Assembly (NCBI GenBank): GCA_002690085.1
Contig: NZDM01000046.1
Location: forward strand, 1 to 7,716
Source of the DNA: Flavobacteriaceae bacterium
GTDB taxonomy: Bacteria > Bacteroidota > Bacteroidia > Flavobacteriales > Flavobacteriaceae
Length of the DNA: 7,716 bases
Direction of reading: 5' to 3'
Position 1 is the first letter of the stretch; the number at the start of each line of letters is the position of its first letter. A program made the position numbers and the translations under genes. Under the pieces are notes generated by a model. The model ran no database searches, was not told the origin of the DNA, and saw nothing but the letters and a program-made list of their open reading frames with translations. Positions 7,032 through 7,716 of the stretch are shown here, one piece after another.

Positions 7032-7716
7032 GATAAAGTTTCGCTTAAAATTTCTAAAGGATGTTGTGCTTCTCCTTGTTCATTCCTAATCTCTTCTCTT
7101 TTAGCACTGACACTTAAAACAATTCCAATAGCCAAACAAGTTACCCATATGGAAGTACCTCCACTGCTAATTAGCGGCAGTGTTTGACCAGTTACTGGAA
7201 ACAACTCAACAGCAACGCCCATATTTATAAGAGCCTGAAAAACAATGGGTAAACCAGCACCAATCGACAACAACTTGCCAAAAACAGAATCGGCCTTCTG
7301 TGCGACAATGACAATCCTAAACAGTAATAAAAGATAAAGCGCGAGTAAAAAGAGTCCTCCTAACAACCCATATTCCTCAATAATAATGGCAAAAATAAAA
7401 TCTGATGAGGATTGGGGTAAAAAGTTTTTTTGGACACTTTTTCCAGGGCCAAGCCCGTAAATTCTGCCAGAGGCAATGGCAATTTTTGCTTTTTCAATTT
7501 GATAATCTTCAGCAGTATCTTCATTGTCCATAAAATTTTCAACTCGACTAGTCCATGTATCTACACGGTTTGGCATGGCTTCAGGAAATGCTTTTGCAGT
7601 AAGAACAAAAAAGATAAACAGAACCAATCCCAAGCCTGCAACGGCTCCTAAATATTTTAGTGGATAGCCTCCTAAAAAGGCCAAAACCATTAGCATTGAA
7701 AATATAATAAATGCCG
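7028..7716 (-). CDS. ftsW: Lipid II polymerase FtsW (SEDS family), N-terminus beyond window
   Basis: FtsW is the septal SEDS glycosyltransferase that polymerises lipid II together with its partner class B penicillin-binding protein. Only the C-terminal part is present. The frame stays open to the right edge: codons before the Met at 7694-7696 read AFIIFS, so that Met is internal and not the start. Numbering from it, hydrophobic spans lie at about 14-34, 108-131, 142-165 and 176-197. The periplasmic loop between the first two carries GLGPGKSVQKNFLPQSSSDF (81-100); Asp99, in SSDFIFA, aligns from memory with the putative catalytic Asp of SEDS enzymes. The block PVTGQTLPLISSGGTS (167-182) is the family signature near the C-terminus. 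FtsW is favoured over RodA because of its place directly upstream of murG. The TGA stop overlaps the murG start by 4 bases (7028-7031). Confidence 0.96.
   Translation of the reverse strand, partial: AFIIFSMLMVLAFLGGYPLKYLGAVAGLGLVLFIFFVLTAKAFPEAMPNRVDTWTSRVENFMDNEDTAEDYQIEKAKIAIASGRIYGLGPGKSVQKNFLPQSSSDFIFAIIIEEYGLLGGLFLLALYLLLLFRIVIVAQKADSVFGKLLSIGAGLPIVFQALINMGVAVELFPVTGQTLPLISSGGTSIWVTCLAIGIVLSVSAKREEIRNEQGEAQHPLEILSETLS

Noticed and set aside
7360..7651. Short open frames inside ftsW on both strands (7360-7542 minus, 7430-7651 plus)
   Set aside because: Both lie inside the well-supported FtsW frame and show no domain or initiation signal.
7028..7696. A complete 222-residue protein starting at the ATG at 7694-7696
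   Set aside because: The frame is open upstream to the window edge, and the residues before that Met (AFIIFS) continue a membrane segment that fits FtsW. The gene is therefore truncated by the window, not short.
1..7716. Search for an undescribed system, mobile element, CRISPR array or foreign island
   Set aside because: No spaced direct repeats, transposase, integrase or phage-like gene, and no compositional break, were seen by eye. Every coding stretch is a known core gene in its usual order.

Overview
The window is a contiguous piece of the division and cell wall (dcw) cluster of a Bacteroidota bacterium, most likely a member of Flavobacteriaceae. The main evidence is the gene order ftsW-murG-murC-ftsQ-ftsA-ftsZ, with no murB or ddl between murC and ftsQ. 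Supporting signs are an FtsZ with a very long acidic linker ending in SFLHDNVD, A+T-rich translation starts without Shine-Dalgarno sequences, and an overall AT-rich composition. No genus can be named from this sequence alone.

All genes lie on the minus strand, so transcription runs from the right edge to the left. From right to left they are: the 3' part of ftsW (lipid II polymerase, cut by the right edge), murG (makes lipid II), murC (adds L-Ala to UDP-MurNAc), ftsQ (divisome membrane scaffold), ftsA (actin-like FtsZ anchor) and ftsZ (tubulin-like division ring). The genes overlap by a few bases or are separated by 8 to 21 bases, as in a single operon. A strong intrinsic terminator follows ftsZ at 571-603. 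After it come yqeY (GatB/YqeY-domain protein), with a weak candidate promoter of its own, and a tRNA-Arg (anticodon TCG) that starts 8 bases past the yqeY stop and runs off the left edge.

Functionally, MurC and MurG act in the cytoplasmic and inner-membrane steps of peptidoglycan precursor synthesis. FtsW polymerises lipid II at the septum, and FtsQ, FtsA and FtsZ build and position the division machinery. Key motifs are present in every enzyme, and no frameshift, insertion, mobile element or CRISPR array was seen. There is no gap longer than about 115 bases between genes.

This is an ordinary core-genome region, and I found no undescribed system in it. The most interesting part is the FtsZ C-terminal region: a roughly 300-residue acidic linker, a basic segment near its end, and a tail that differs from the canonical FtsZ C-terminal peptide.
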